64,000 nucleotides of DNA. Source: Roseicyclus salinarum. GTDB lineage: Bacteria; Pseudomonadota; Alphaproteobacteria; Rhodobacterales; Rhodobacteraceae. Positions 42,499-52,274 of the stretch are shown in pieces. The position numbers and the translations under genes were made by a program. Under the pieces are notes generated by a model. That model made no database searches and was not told where the DNA came from. It was given only the letters and a program-made list of their open reading frames with translations. The stretch spans positions 1 to 64,000 of the forward strand of contig NZ_JARRSA010000001.1 in assembly GCF_029624655.1 (NCBI RefSeq). Reading direction: 5' to 3'. How positions within the stretch are numbered: position 1 is the first letter of the stretch; each line of letters opens with the position of its first letter.

Positions 42499-43884
42499 AT
42501 GACGCTTTCCTTCGCCGAAACCGACGGGGGACACATTCCCATCCGCCTCGTCGACAAGACGGGGTGCGACGCGGTTCTCGGTGCGCTTCCGGGACCGGCC
42601 GCGGCCTGGGCGCGCCATCACGGCTTTTCCGGCGCGCTCGGCCAGGCCTGCGCGCTGCCGGATCCGTCGGGCATGCCCGCGATGGTCCTGGTCGGCCGTG
42701 GCGATGCCGCGGACCGCGCGCGCACCCGGTTCGGCACGGGGGCGGCCATCGCCAGGCTTCCCGAAGGCGTCTACCAGATCGAGGAGTGGCCAGAGGGCGC
42801 GGAAGCCGCCGAGATCGCGCTCGGCTTTCTCTTGTCGCTCTACCGTTTCTCGCGCTACCGCGAGCAGGCGCAGGCCAAGGCGCGGCTCGCGCCGCCCGCC
42901 CACCTCGACGCCGCCCGCCTGGAGCGGATCGCGGCGGGCGAGGCGCTGACCCGCGACCTCGTGAACACGCCCGCCGAGGACATGGGGCCAACGGCCCTCG
43001 AACACGCGGTGCGGGACCTTGCGGCGCGGCATGGCGCGGAGGTGACGGCCACGCATGGCGACAGCCTCTTGGACGCAAACCTGCCCCTGATCCACGCGGT
43101 CGGCCGCGCAAGCGACCAGGAGCCGCGCCTGATCGACATGACATGGGGCGGAGAAGGTCCGCTTCTGACGCTCGTGGGCAAGGGCGTCTGCTTCGACACC
43201 GGCGGCCTGAACCTGAAGCCGGGCGCCTCGATGGGGCTGATGAAGAAGGACATGGGCGGCGCGGCGACGGTGCTGGGGCTGGCGCACATGATCATGGACG
43301 CCGCCCTGCCGCTGCGCCTGCGCGTCCTGATCCCGGCGGTGGAGAACGCGGTCGCGGGTAGCGCCTTCAGGCCCGGCGACATCCTGACCGCGCGCAACGG
43401 CATGACGGTGGAGATCAACAACACCGACGCCGAGGGGCGGCTGGTGCTGGCCGACGCGCTGTCGCTGGCGGCCGATGAAGACCCGGAGCTTCTGATTTCC
43501 ATGGCGACGCTGACGGGCGCGGCGCGCGTTGCGGTCGGCGCCGACATCGCGCCCTTCTACACCGACGACGAGGCGCTGGCCGAGGCGCTGCCGCGTGCCG
43601 CGGCCACCGTCGCCGATCCGGTCTGGCGGATGCCGTTCCACGCCCCCTACGAGAAGATGATCGAACCGGGCATCGCCGATCTGGACAATGCGCCCAAGGG
43701 CGGGTTCGCGGGCTCGATCACCGCGGCGCTGTTTCTGCGCCGCTTCGCCGCCAAGGCGCGGCGCTACGCCCATTTCGACATCTACGCATGGTCGCCGTCC
43801 GACGCGCCCGGCCGTCCCAAGGGCGGTGTCGGGCAGGGTGCGCGCGCGCTGTTCGACCTGTTGCCGGAGATCCTCTCGAAATGA
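42499..43884 (+). CDS. Leucyl aminopeptidase family (M17) metallopeptidase
   Basis: A 461-residue cytoplasmic enzyme that removes N-terminal residues from peptides. The M17 catalytic domain (about 150-461) has GKGVCFDTGGLNLKPG, MKKDMGGAA and the signature NTDAEGRL, which together carry the two-zinc site and active Lys/Arg. The N-terminal domain is the usual variable macro-like fold. In PepA/PepB nomenclature this resembles the PepB-like branch. The end overlaps the NlpC/P60 gene by 4 bases, a pairing that hints at peptide turnover. Confidence 0.94.
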   Translation: MTLSFAETDGGHIPIRLVDKTGCDAVLGALPGPAAAWARHHGFSGALGQACALPDPSGMPAMVLVGRGDAADRARTRFGTGAAIARLPEGVYQIEEWPEGAEAAEIALGFLLSLYRFSRYREQAQAKARLAPPAHLDAARLERIAAGEALTRDLVNTPAEDMGPTALEHAVRDLAARHGAEVTATHGDSLLDANLPLIHAVGRASDQEPRLIDMTWGGEGPLLTLVGKGVCFDTGGLNLKPGASMGLMKKDMGGAATVLGLAHMIMDAALPLRLRVLIPAVENAVAGSAFRPGDILTARNGMTVEINNTDAEGRLVLADALSLAADEDPELLISMATLTGAARVAVGADIAPFYTDDEALAEALPRAAATVADPVWRMPFHAPYEKMIEPGIADLDNAPKGGFAGSITAALFLRRFAAKARRYAHFDIYAWSPSDAPGRPKGGVGQGARALFDLLPEILSK

Positions 43885-44720
43885 CGAGCGACAGACGCAC
43901 GACCCCGTTCAACGGCCGCGTCGCCCACGTTTCGCTCGAGGGCGAGGTGGAGGCGGAGCGTTTCGTCGAAGGCGCATCGATGACAGTGCAGCAGCCGATC
44001 GCCAACCTCGCAAGCGATCCGGGCGGCCCCCGCGAAAGCCAGCTCGTCTTTGGCGAGCGGTTTCTCGTTCTGGACGAGACGAGCGGGTTTTCCTTCGGCC
44101 GCGCGGAGCGCGACGGCTATGTCGGCTGGATCGCCACCGGCGCGCTGACCGATGCCGTGGAGGCCACGCATTGGGTCATCACGCCGGCCACGCACCTCTA
44201 CCCGAAGCCCGAGGTCAAGGCACAGGCCGAGGTGGCGCTGTTCTTCGGCAGCGCGGTGCGGGTGACGTCGGAGCGCGGCGACTTCCACCGCATCCAGACA
44301 GGCCATTTCATCCCGAAGCAGCACCTCATGCCGCTCGCGGCGCGGTTCGACGACCCTGTGGGCGTGGCGGACCTGTTCCTCGGCACCCCGTATCTGTGGG
44401 GCGGGTCCAGCAGGTGGGGTCTCGATTGCTCCGGTATCGTGCAGCTTGCGCTCATCGCCTGCGGCGCCCCCTGCCCGCGCGACAGCGACCAGCAGGCCGA
44501 CGCCGTGGGCGAGGACCTGCCCGAGGGCGAGACCCTGTGCCGTGGCGATATCGTGTTCTGGAAAGGTCACGTCGGCTTCATGTCCGACGCGCGGACGCTG
44601 CTTCATGCGAACGCGCATCACATGGCGGTGGCTTACGAGCCCTTGAAGGACGCGGCGGCGCGGATCGCGTCGGGCGGCGGGGGCCAGATTACCCGGCGCA
44701 AACGTGTCGGGTTCGGCTGA
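43881..44720 (+). CDS. NlpC/P60 family cysteine peptidase with SH3-like domains
   Basis: A 279-residue hydrolase. The C-terminal NlpC/P60 domain (about 155-279) shows the catalytic Cys in RWGLDCSGIVQLAL and the His in GHVGFM, with NAHHMAV as the third polar site. The N-terminal part (about 15-140) has the pattern of one or two SH3-like beta-barrels (GYVGWIATGAL, TSERGDFHRI). Such enzymes cleave gamma-D-Glu-diaminopimelate bonds in murein peptides. No signal peptide is seen, so it probably acts on recycled peptides in the cytoplasm, together with the co-translated aminopeptidase. Confidence 0.9.
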   Translation: MTSDRRTTPFNGRVAHVSLEGEVEAERFVEGASMTVQQPIANLASDPGGPRESQLVFGERFLVLDETSGFSFGRAERDGYVGWIATGALTDAVEATHWVITPATHLYPKPEVKAQAEVALFFGSAVRVTSERGDFHRIQTGHFIPKQHLMPLAARFDDPVGVADLFLGTPYLWGGSSRWGLDCSGIVQLALIACGAPCPRDSDQQADAVGEDLPEGETLCRGDIVFWKGHVGFMSDARTLLHANAHHMAVAYEPLKDAAARIASGGGGQITRRKRVGFG

Positions 44721-44724
44721 TCCG

Positions 44725-45117
44725 TCAGCCCACGGCGCGGATCAGCTTGCGCTCGAGCACGCGAAGCACGGTCTTCAGGTCGTGCCCGCGCTTCAGGATG
44801 CGGCCGTCCATCCCGATGACCGCATACTGCCCCTGCATCCGGGCAAGCCTCGGCCGTTTCTCGATCCTGTAGAGAGGCTGCTCCGCGCTGCGCCGGAAGA
44901 CCGAGAAGATGGCGGCGTCGGACAGGTGCGAGATGCCGTAGTCCCGCCACTCGCCCGCGGCCACCATGCGCCCGTACAGGCCGAGAATCAGGCCAAGCTC
45001 GCGCCGGTCGAAGGCGACGGTCTCGGCAAACGGCTTCTGGCCGGACGGCTGGAAGTGCATGACCATTCGGGGATGGTGGGCGCGATGGGGCCGGAAATCA
45101 AGTGATCCGGCGCCCAT
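44725..45117 (-). CDS. DUF2794 domain-containing protein
   Basis: A 130-residue cytoplasmic protein with the DUF2794 core (about 25-130): FDRRELGLILGLYGRMVAAGEWRDYGISHL, FRRSAEQPLYRIEKRP and KRGHDLKTVLRVLERKL. The family is restricted to alphaproteobacteria, and no function is known to me. AAAGGACG immediately before the ATG at 45117 selects this start over the internal ATG at 45066. It lies 13 bases after ilvE on the same strand. Confidence 0.85.
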   Translation of the reverse strand: MGAGSLDFRPHRAHHPRMVMHFQPSGQKPFAETVAFDRRELGLILGLYGRMVAAGEWRDYGISHLSDAAIFSVFRRSAEQPLYRIEKRPRLARMQGQYAVIGMDGRILKRGHDLKTVLRVLERKLIRAVG

Positions 45118-45130
45118 CGTCCTTTCGGCT

Positions 45131-46000
45131 TCAGGCGCGCACGAGTTGCTCGTAGGCGGCCGAGATATCCCGCGTCATGGCGCCGACCTCGAAATTGTAG
45201 TCGCCGATCTGGCCGACCGGCGTCACCTCGGCAGCGGTGCCGGTCAGCCAGCACTGTTCGAAGCCCTCCAGTTCCGCGGGCATGATGTGGCGCTGATGCA
45301 CCTTCACCTGGCGTTCGCCGAGCATTCCGATCACCGTCTGGCGCGTGATCCCGTTCAGGAACACGTCCGCGGTCGGGGTGTGCACCTCGCCGTTCTTCAC
45401 GAAGAAGATGTTGGCGCCGGTCGCCTCGGCGACATAGCCGCGGTAGTCCATGAACAGCGCATCCGAGCAGCCCTTCGCCTCGGCTGCGTGCTTGGACATG
45501 GTGCAGATCATGTAGAGGCCTGCGGCCTTCGCATGGACGGGGATCGTGTCGGGCGAGGGGCGCTTCCACTTCGAGATGTCGAGCTTGGCGCCGCGCGTCT
45601 TGGCGTCGCCGTAATAGGCGCCCCAGGACCATGCCGCGACGGCGAGGCGGACGGGGTTCTTCGCGGAACTCACGCCCATGTCCTCGCCCGATCCGCGCCA
45701 CGCCACGGCGCGCACATAGGCGTCCGACAGGTCGTTCGCCTTCATGACCTCGTATTTCGCGGCCTCGATCTCGTCGACCGTCCACGGAATGTCCACTTCC
45801 AGCATCCTGCCGGACGCCAGAAGGCGTTCGGAATGACGGCGGCTTTCGAAGATCTTTCCGTTGTAGGCGCGCTCGCCCTCGAACACCGACGAGGCATAGT
45901 GCATGGCATGCGTCAGGATGTGGACGTTGGCCTCGCGCCATGGCACCAGCTTGCCGTCCATCCAGATCCAGCCGTCACGATCGTCGTAGGCTCCTGCCAT
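45131..46000 (-). CDS. ilvE: Branched-chain amino acid aminotransferase
   Basis: A 289-residue PLP enzyme of fold class IV that makes leucine, isoleucine and valine from their 2-keto acids. The N-terminus DRDGWIWMDGKLVPWREANVHILTHAMHYASSVFEG is characteristic. The PLP-binding region includes DYRGYVAEATGANIFFVKNGEVHTP. It is divergent from the petP-like regulator gene across a 215-base, relatively AT-rich gap. D-amino acid transaminases and ADC lyases share the fold, but the N-terminal pattern favours IlvE. Confidence 0.95.
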   Translation of the reverse strand: MAGAYDDRDGWIWMDGKLVPWREANVHILTHAMHYASSVFEGERAYNGKIFESRRHSERLLASGRMLEVDIPWTVDEIEAAKYEVMKANDLSDAYVRAVAWRGSGEDMGVSSAKNPVRLAVAAWSWGAYYGDAKTRGAKLDISKWKRPSPDTIPVHAKAAGLYMICTMSKHAAEAKGCSDALFMDYRGYVAEATGANIFFVKNGEVHTPTADVFLNGITRQTVIGMLGERQVKVHQRHIMPAELEGFEQCWLTGTAAEVTPVGQIGDYNFEVGAMTRDISAAYEQLVRA

Positions 46001-46130
46001 GGGTCCCTTCCTTCGCAGCTAATCGGGCTCAGCCTTGCCCTGGCCCACCATTCTTTCGGATTGTTGCGTTTCTTAAGGCCGAAACGGACATAATATTTCG
46101 CAAAACCTGCCTGTCGCTATCAATTGATTC

Positions 46131-46159
46131 TTGGAAAGTCAACAAGGCTGACATAAAGT
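46131..46159 (+). promoter_or_regulatory. Predicted promoter of the petPR-like operon
   Basis: TTGGAA (46131-46136), a 17-base spacer and TAAAGT (46154-46159), 56 bases before the petP-like start. The surrounding 46060-46160 stretch is the most AT-rich part of this neighbourhood and must also hold the ilvE promoter on the other strand. Confidence 0.45.
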
Positions 46160-46215
46160 GGCGCCGTCCCCGGAACGGGGCATGGCAAGGGACTTCCCGG
46201 GAGGGCAGAAGGCCG

Positions 46216-46727
46216 ATGGCGGAGCGCACGACAGGCGCGGTGATGGGCCGGAGCGAGAGCCTCCTGTTCCTGACCGACGATCAGCTTCGGCGCGGGATCG
46301 AGGCGATGTTCTTCGCCTATCGCGGCTTCACCGCGGACCCCGACCGGATCTTGCAGGAATACGGCTACGGGCGTGCGCATCATCGGGCGATCCACTTCAT
46401 CAACCGCTCTCCGGGCACGACGGTAAACAACCTCCTGTCGATCCTCGGCGTCACGAAACAGTCCCTGAACCGGGTGCTGCGCACGCTGGTGGAGGACGGG
46501 CTGGTCGACAGCCGGGTCGGCACCCGCGACAAGCGCGAGCGGCATCTCCACCTGACGGTGAAGGGCGCGGAACTGGAACGCCAGCTGTCCGAGGCGCAGC
46601 GCAACCGGATGCGCGCGGCGTTCCGCAACGCGGGCCCCGAGGCGGTGGCGGGCTTTCGCGCGGTGCTGGAGCAGATGATGGACCCCGAGATGCGCAGGCA
46701 TTTCCTCGACGGAACGGATGGCGCACC

Positions 46728-46731
<4 letters not shown>
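46216..46731 (+). CDS. petP: MarR-family regulator, PetP-like
   Basis: A 171-residue winged-helix DNA-binding protein of the MarR family. The recognition region is LLSILGVTKQSLNRVLRTLVEDGLV, followed by the wing GTRDKRERHLHLTVKG. Dimer helices lie at both ends. A MarR gene overlapping an OmpR-type regulator gene by 4 bases is the arrangement of petP-petR in Rhodobacter, where the pair lies near the cytochrome bc1 genes. Those genes are not adjacent here. GAAGG precedes ATG 46216. The MarR call is firm; the PetP name rests on the arrangement. Confidence 0.82.
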
Positions 46732-47441
<710 letters not shown>

Positions 47442-47456
47442 GCGGAGCAGGCAGAC

Positions 47457-48392
47457 ATGACGACCCTGATCATCGAGAACGCCCACGGGCTGGACCACGA
47501 CACGCCGCCCGGCCATCCCGAGCAGGTCGCGCGCCTCAAGGCGGTGTCCGAGGCGCTGTCGGCCCCCGCCTTCGACACCGCCAGACGCGCGGCGGCCGGG
47601 CCCGCGTTGCGCGCCGACATCACGCAAGGCCACTCCGAGGGCTACCTCGACCAGATCGAGGATGCGATCCCCGCCTCCGACCGTGTCGCGCTGGACGCCG
47701 ACACCTATGTCAGCCCCGGCAGCTGGGACGCGGCCCTGCGGGGCGTGGGCGGCTGCATCGCGGCAGTGGACGCCGTTCTCGACGGCCACGCGAAGAACGC
47801 CTTCGTCGCCACGCGACCGCCCGGCCACCACGCGGAACGCGACCGCGCCATGGGGTTCTGCCTGCTCGGCAACGTCGCGATCGCCGCGAAGCACGCGCTG
47901 GACCGCCGGGGATTGTCGCGCGTCGCCGTCGTCGATTTCGACGTGCATCACGGCAACGGGACGCAGGACATCCTCTGGGACGAGCCGCGCGCGCTGTTCG
48001 TGTCGAGCCACCAGATGCCGCTCTATCCCGGCACCGGCGGGCCGGGCGAGCGGGGGGCCACGCGCAACATCCGAAACGTGCCGCTGTCGCCCGGCTCCGG
48101 CGGGACCGAGATGCGCGCGGTCTACGAGGCACAGGTGTTTCCGTTCCTGCGCGCCTTCGAGCCCGAGATGGTCCTTGTCTCCGCCGGCTTCGACGCGCAC
48201 CGCGACGATCCGCTGGCGAACCTGAACTGGACGGAAGAGGACTTCGCATGGGTCACGCGCGGGCTGTGCGATCTTGCCGACGAGCTTTGCGGGGGCCGCG
48301 TGGTCTCGACACTCGAAGGCGGCTATGATCTTTCTTCGCTCGCGGCCTCGGTCGCGGTGCATGTCACGGAATTGATGGAGCGGCACGGATGA
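47457..48392 (+). CDS. Histone-deacetylase-like (class II HDAC/AcuC) family hydrolase
   Basis: A 311-residue zinc-dependent deacetylase. The active-site His pair is in ATRPPGHHAERDRAMGFC, zinc ligands in VDFDVHHGNGTQDI and SAGFDAHRDDPLA, and the catalytic Tyr/Gly region near TLEGGYDL. Bacterial members remove acetyl groups from polyamines or other small amides; the substrate is not predictable. It is followed by xseB (4-base overlap), ispA and dxs, an order that is common in Rhodobacteraceae. Confidence 0.92.
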   Translation: MTTLIIENAHGLDHDTPPGHPEQVARLKAVSEALSAPAFDTARRAAAGPALRADITQGHSEGYLDQIEDAIPASDRVALDADTYVSPGSWDAALRGVGGCIAAVDAVLDGHAKNAFVATRPPGHHAERDRAMGFCLLGNVAIAAKHALDRRGLSRVAVVDFDVHHGNGTQDILWDEPRALFVSSHQMPLYPGTGGPGERGATRNIRNVPLSPGSGGTEMRAVYEAQVFPFLRAFEPEMVLVSAGFDAHRDDPLANLNWTEEDFAWVTRGLCDLADELCGGRVVSTLEGGYDLSSLAASVAVHVTELMERHG

Positions 48393-48634
48393 GCGACGAG
48401 AAAGCGATCGGGGAGATGAGCTTCGAGGAAGCGATCCGCGAGTTCGAGACCGTCGTGGGCGCGCTGGACCGGGGCGACGTGCCGCTCGAGGATTCCATCA
48501 AGCTCTACAAGCGCGGCGCGGCCTTGAAGGCGCATTGCGAGGCCCGACTGAAGGAGGCCGAGGAGCAGGTCGAACAGATCACGCTCGACGCCAACGGACA
48601 GGCCACCGGCACCAGGCCCGCCGAGGGGCTCTGA
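48389..48634 (+). CDS. xseB: Exodeoxyribonuclease VII small subunit
   Basis: An 81-residue protein, the normal size of XseB. It has the family pattern MSFEEAIREFETVVGALDRGDVPLEDSIKLYKRGAALKAHCEARLKEAEEQVEQI, a two-helix hairpin. It pairs with XseA (not in this window) to degrade single-stranded DNA. It overlaps the HDAC-like gene by 4 bases and precedes ispA by 4 bases, the typical xseB-ispA-dxs order of proteobacteria. Confidence 0.95.
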   Translation: MSDEKAIGEMSFEEAIREFETVVGALDRGDVPLEDSIKLYKRGAALKAHCEARLKEAEEQVEQITLDANGQATGTRPAEGL

Positions 48635-48638
48635 CCGC

Positions 48639-49505
48639 ATGTTCCAGGCGGCGCTGGCCGACGCGCGAAATGACATCGGCGCGTTCCTTGCCGAACGGCT
48701 CGCCCCGCTCGGGGGTGACGCGATCGCCGAGGGGATGCGCTATGCCAGCGAGGGCGGCAAGCGGCTTCGCGGGTTCCTCGTGCTCGAGACGGCGGGACTG
48801 TTCGGCGTGGATCGGGCGCAGGCGCTCCATTCCGCGGCGGCGGTCGAATGCGTCCATGCCTACAGTCTCGTGCATGACGATCTTCCCTGCATGGATGACG
48901 ACGATCTGCGCCGCGGACGTCCGACCGTGCATCGGAAATGGGACGAGGCCACGGCGGTTCTGGTCGGCGATGCGCTTCAGACCTTCGCGTTCGAGCTTCT
49001 GGCCGACGCACGCGCGGGCGACGCCGCGCAGCGCGTGGAGCTTGTGGCCACGCTGGCACGGTCCAGCGGGGCGCAGGGCATGGTGCTGGGACAGGCCCAG
49101 GACATGGCCGCCGAAACGTCCGGGCAGCCGCTGACGCTGGACCAGATCACCGAACTGCAGGGCAACAAGACCGGCCGCCTGATCGAGTGGCCGGCGCGGG
49201 CGGGTGCGATCCTCGGCCGGGCGGATCCGGGGCCGTTGCAGCGCTATGCCCGCGCCATCGGCCTTGCGTTCCAGATTGCGGACGACATCCTGGACGTCAC
49301 CGGCGACAGCGCAAAGGCGGGCAAGGCACTGCGCAAGGACGCCGAGGCGGGCAAGGCGACCTTCGTGTCGCTACTTGGGCTGGAGGCCGCGCGCGCGCGT
49401 GCCGCGGCCCTCGTTGACGAGGCCTGCGCGGCGCTCGAGCCCTACGGCGACAGGTCGCAGAACTTGCAGGCGCTGGCCCGCTACATTATCGCCCGCGATG
49501 CATGA
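48639..49505 (+). CDS. ispA: Farnesyl diphosphate synthase / short-chain polyprenyl synthase
   Basis: A 288-residue prenyltransferase that condenses IPP with allylic diphosphates. The first Asp-rich motif is in [17 protein letters not shown], with the two-residue insertion typical of bacterial FPP synthases. The second is in [23 protein letters not shown] and the [10 protein letters not shown] stretch are also typical. It feeds ubiquinone, bactoprenol and possibly carotenoid synthesis together with dxs just downstream. Product chain length (C15 versus C20) is inferred from the motif, not proven. Confidence 0.94.
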   Translation: MFQAALADARNDIGAFLAERLAPLGGDAIAEGMRYASEGGKRLRGFLVLETAGLFGVDRAQALHSAAAVECVHAYSLVHDDLPCMDDDDLRRGRPTVHRKWDEATAVLVGDALQTFAFELLADARAGDAAQRVELVATLARSSGAQGMVLGQAQDMAAETSGQPLTLDQITELQGNKTGRLIEWPARAGAILGRADPGPLQRYARAIGLAFQIADDILDVTGDSAKAGKALRKDAEAGKATFVSLLGLEAARARAAALVDEACAALEPYGDRSQNLQALARYIIARDA

Positions 49506-49533
49506 CGGCAGCGACGGCCCGGGAGGCCAGCGA

Positions 49534-51453
49534 ATGAGCGAGCGACCCGCCACCCCCCTCCTCGACCGGGTGAAGACCCCGGCGGACCTCAAGCGCTTTG
49601 GCGATGGCGACCTGCGCCGCGTCGCCGACGAGCTTCGGGCCGAGACGATCTGGTCGGTCAGCCAGACCGGCGGCCATTTCGGCGCCGGTCTGGGCGTGGT
49701 GGAACTGACCGTCGCGATACACGCCGTCTTCGACACGCCGCGCGACAAGCTGATCTGGGATGTCAGCCACCAGAGCTATCCGCACAAGATCCTGACCGGA
49801 CGGCGCGACAGGATGCTGACGATCCGCCAGAAGGACGGCCTTTCGGGGTTCACCAAGCGCAGCGAGTCGCCTTACGACCCCTTTGGCGCGGCGCATTCCT
49901 CGACCAGCATCTCGGCGGCGCTTGGCTTTGCGGTGGCGCGGGACCTCGGCGGGGATTGCTCCACGGGGCACGGCGACGCGATCGCCGTGATCGGGGACGG
50001 CGCGCTTTCGGGCGGCATGGCCTACGAGGCGATGAACAACGCCGGTCACATGGGCAAGCGCCTGATCGTCATCCTCAACGACAACGAGATGTCCATCGCG
50101 CCGCCGACAGGGGCGATGTCGAGCTACCTGTCGCGCCTTTATGCGGGCGCCCCCTTTCAGGAGCTGAAGGCCGCGGCCAAGGGCGCGGTCTCGCTGCTTC
50201 CCGAACCCTTCCAGGAGGGCGCGCGCCGCGCCAAGGAACTGCTGAAGGCCGCGACCGTGGGCGGGACGCTGTTCGAGGAGCTGGGCTTTTCCTACATCGG
50301 ACCCATCGACGGGCACGACATGGAGCAGCTTCTGGCCGTTCTGCGCACGGTCAAGGCGCGCGCCGATGGGCCGATCCTGATCCACGCCATCACGAGGAAG
50401 GGCAAGGGCTACGCCGAGCACCGCGCGGATCGCGGCCATGCCACGGCGAAATTCGACGTGGCCACGGGCGAACAGAAGAAGTCGCCCTCGAACGCGCCTT
50501 CCTACACCAAGGTCTTCGCCCGGTCGCTGATCCGCGAGGCCGAGGACGATCCCCGGATCGTCGCCGTCACTGCGGCGATGCCCGACGGAACCGGCCTCGA
50601 CCTCTTCGGCGAGCGCTTTCCCGGCCGCTGCTTCGACGTGGGCATCGCCGAGCAGCACGCCGTCACCTTCTGCGCCGGCATGGCCGCGGGCGGCCTGAAG
50701 CCGTTCGCGGCGATCTACTCGACATTCCTCCAGCGCGGCTACGACCAGGTGGTGCATGACGTCGCCATCCAGCGCCTGCCGGTGCGCTTCGCCATCGACC
50801 GCGCCGGCCTCGTGGGCGCCGACGGCGCGACCCATGCCGGAAGCTATGACGTCGCCTTCCTGTCGAACCTTCCCGGTTTCGTCGTCATGGCGGCCTCCGA
50901 CGAGGCCGAACTGGTGCACATGGTGCGCACCGCGCTGGAGATCGACGACCGCCCGTCGGCCTTCCGCTACCCGCGCGGCGAGGGCGTCGGCGTCGAGATG
51001 CCCGAACGCGGCGTCGCGCTGGAGATCGGTCGCGGGCGGATGATCGCCGAGGGGAACCGGGTCGCCCTCCTGAACTTCGGCGCGCGCCTGAAGGAGGTCC
51101 AGGAAGCCGCCGAAACGCTTGCGGGCCGGGGGCTGAAACCCACCGTGGCCGACGCCCGCTTTTCCAAGCCGCTGGACGAGGAGCTGATCCTGCAACTCGC
51201 CCGCCACCACGAGGCCCTGATCACCGTGGAAGAGGGCGCCGTCGGCGGCTTCGGCAGCCATGTCGCTCAGCTTCTGGCCGAGCGGGGCGTGTTCGACAAG
51301 GGGATCAGGTATCGCTCGATGGTCCTGCCCGACGTCTTCATCGACCAGGCGAGCCCCGAGGACATGTATGCCGTCGCGAAGATGAACGCGGGCGACATCG
51401 TCGAGAAGGTGCTGACGACGCTGGGCGTGGCGACGATGGAGCGGCGGGCCTGA
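49534..51453 (+). CDS. dxs: 1-deoxy-D-xylulose-5-phosphate synthase
   Basis: A 639-residue thiamine-diphosphate enzyme that makes DXP from pyruvate and glyceraldehyde 3-phosphate, the entry to the MEP isoprenoid pathway. ThDP/Mg site: [18 protein letters not shown]. Other family segments are [32 protein letters not shown] and [21 protein letters not shown] lies before ATG 49534. It follows ispA by 28 bases. A hairpin overlaps its last codons and separates it from the convergent channel gene. Confidence 0.97.
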   Translation: MSERPATPLLDRVKTPADLKRFGDGDLRRVADELRAETIWSVSQTGGHFGAGLGVVELTVAIHAVFDTPRDKLIWDVSHQSYPHKILTGRRDRMLTIRQKDGLSGFTKRSESPYDPFGAAHSSTSISAALGFAVARDLGGDCSTGHGDAIAVIGDGALSGGMAYEAMNNAGHMGKRLIVILNDNEMSIAPPTGAMSSYLSRLYAGAPFQELKAAAKGAVSLLPEPFQEGARRAKELLKAATVGGTLFEELGFSYIGPIDGHDMEQLLAVLRTVKARADGPILIHAITRKGKGYAEHRADRGHATAKFDVATGEQKKSPSNAPSYTKVFARSLIREAEDDPRIVAVTAAMPDGTGLDLFGERFPGRCFDVGIAEQHAVTFCAGMAAGGLKPFAAIYSTFLQRGYDQVVHDVAIQRLPVRFAIDRAGLVGADGATHAGSYDVAFLSNLPGFVVMAASDEAELVHMVRTALEIDDRPSAFRYPRGEGVGVEMPERGVALEIGRGRMIAEGNRVALLNFGARLKEVQEAAETLAGRGLKPTVADARFSKPLDEELILQLARHHEALITVEEGAVGGFGSHVAQLLAERGVFDKGIRYRSMVLPDVFIDQASPEDMYAVAKMNAGDIVEKVLTTLGVATMERRA

Positions 51454-51466
51454 CGGCGAAGCCCGC
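51444..51466. terminator. Hairpin between convergent dxs and sodium-channel genes
   Basis: A 6-bp GC stem (51444-51449 with 51461-51466) overlaps the dxs stop codon and is followed by TATTTCT. It is short but well placed to end dxs transcription. Confidence 0.45.
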
Positions 51467-52257
51467 TATTTCTCCAGCCGCTCCTCGATCTTTCTCAGAC
51501 GCTCCAGCACCTCGTCGCGATACTTGTCGGTTGCGGCGTTGCTTTCCTCGGCATGGGCGTCCTGCATCGAGTTCACGATGAGACCGACCAGCAGGTTCAC
51601 CACTGCGAAGGTCGTGACCATGATGAACGGCACGAAGAAGGCCCAGGCGAAGGGATAGACCTCGAGGACGGGTCGCACGATGCCCATCGACCACGATTCC
51701 AGCGTCATGATCTGAAAGAGCGTATAAAGCGACGCGCCGAGCGTCCCGAACCAGTCGGGGAAGCTGGCGCTGAACAGCTTCGTCGCCATCACGGCGCCGA
51801 TGTAGAAGATGATCGCCATCAGAAGGAACACCGAGCCCATGCCGGGCAGCGCCGTGACGAACCCCTCGACCACGCGGCGCAGGCGCGGCGCGACGGAGAT
51901 CACGCGCAGCACCCGCAGGATGCGCAGCGCGCGCAGAACCGACAGGCCCTGCGCCGCCGGTATCAGGGCGATGCCGACGATCACGAAGTCGAAAACGTTC
52001 CACCCGGAGCGGAAGAACCGCGGCCCATGCGCCACCAGCTTCAGCGCGATCTCGATGACGAAGATCGCAAGGCAGGCCCGGTCGAGCGCCACGATCAGGG
52101 GACCCCAACCCGCCATCAGCGCGTCCGACGTCTCCATTCCGAGGATCACGGCGTTGAACACGATGACGCCGATGATCGTGTAGCGGACCTGCGGGCGGTC
52201 CAGCCAGTCGGCCAGACGGCCGCGAAGCCCTGCGGAGGCGGTGGTCGTGTCGGTCAT
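51466..52257 (-). CDS. Bacterial voltage-gated sodium channel (NaChBac/NavAb type)
   Basis: A 263-residue ion channel that assembles as a tetramer in the inner membrane. Six segments are visible. The S4 voltage sensor has Arg at every third position (about 109, 112, 115, 118) in SVLRALRILRVLRVIS. The pore loop contains the selectivity filter TLESWSM (185-191), identical to the filter of NavAb and NavMs. The C-terminal 28 residues, rich in Glu/Arg/Leu heptads, form the tetramer coiled coil. Such channels affect motility, pH and salt responses. The gene converges on dxs and lies 17 bases after the RNA methyltransferase gene. Confidence 0.94.
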   Translation of the reverse strand: MTDTTTASAGLRGRLADWLDRPQVRYTIIGVIVFNAVILGMETSDALMAGWGPLIVALDRACLAIFVIEIALKLVAHGPRFFRSGWNVFDFVIVGIALIPAAQGLSVLRALRILRVLRVISVAPRLRRVVEGFVTALPGMGSVFLLMAIIFYIGAVMATKLFSASFPDWFGTLGASLYTLFQIMTLESWSMGIVRPVLEVYPFAWAFFVPFIMVTTFAVVNLLVGLIVNSMQDAHAEESNAATDKYRDEVLERLRKIEERLEK

Positions 52258-52274
52258 GTGGTCCCTCGAACGCT

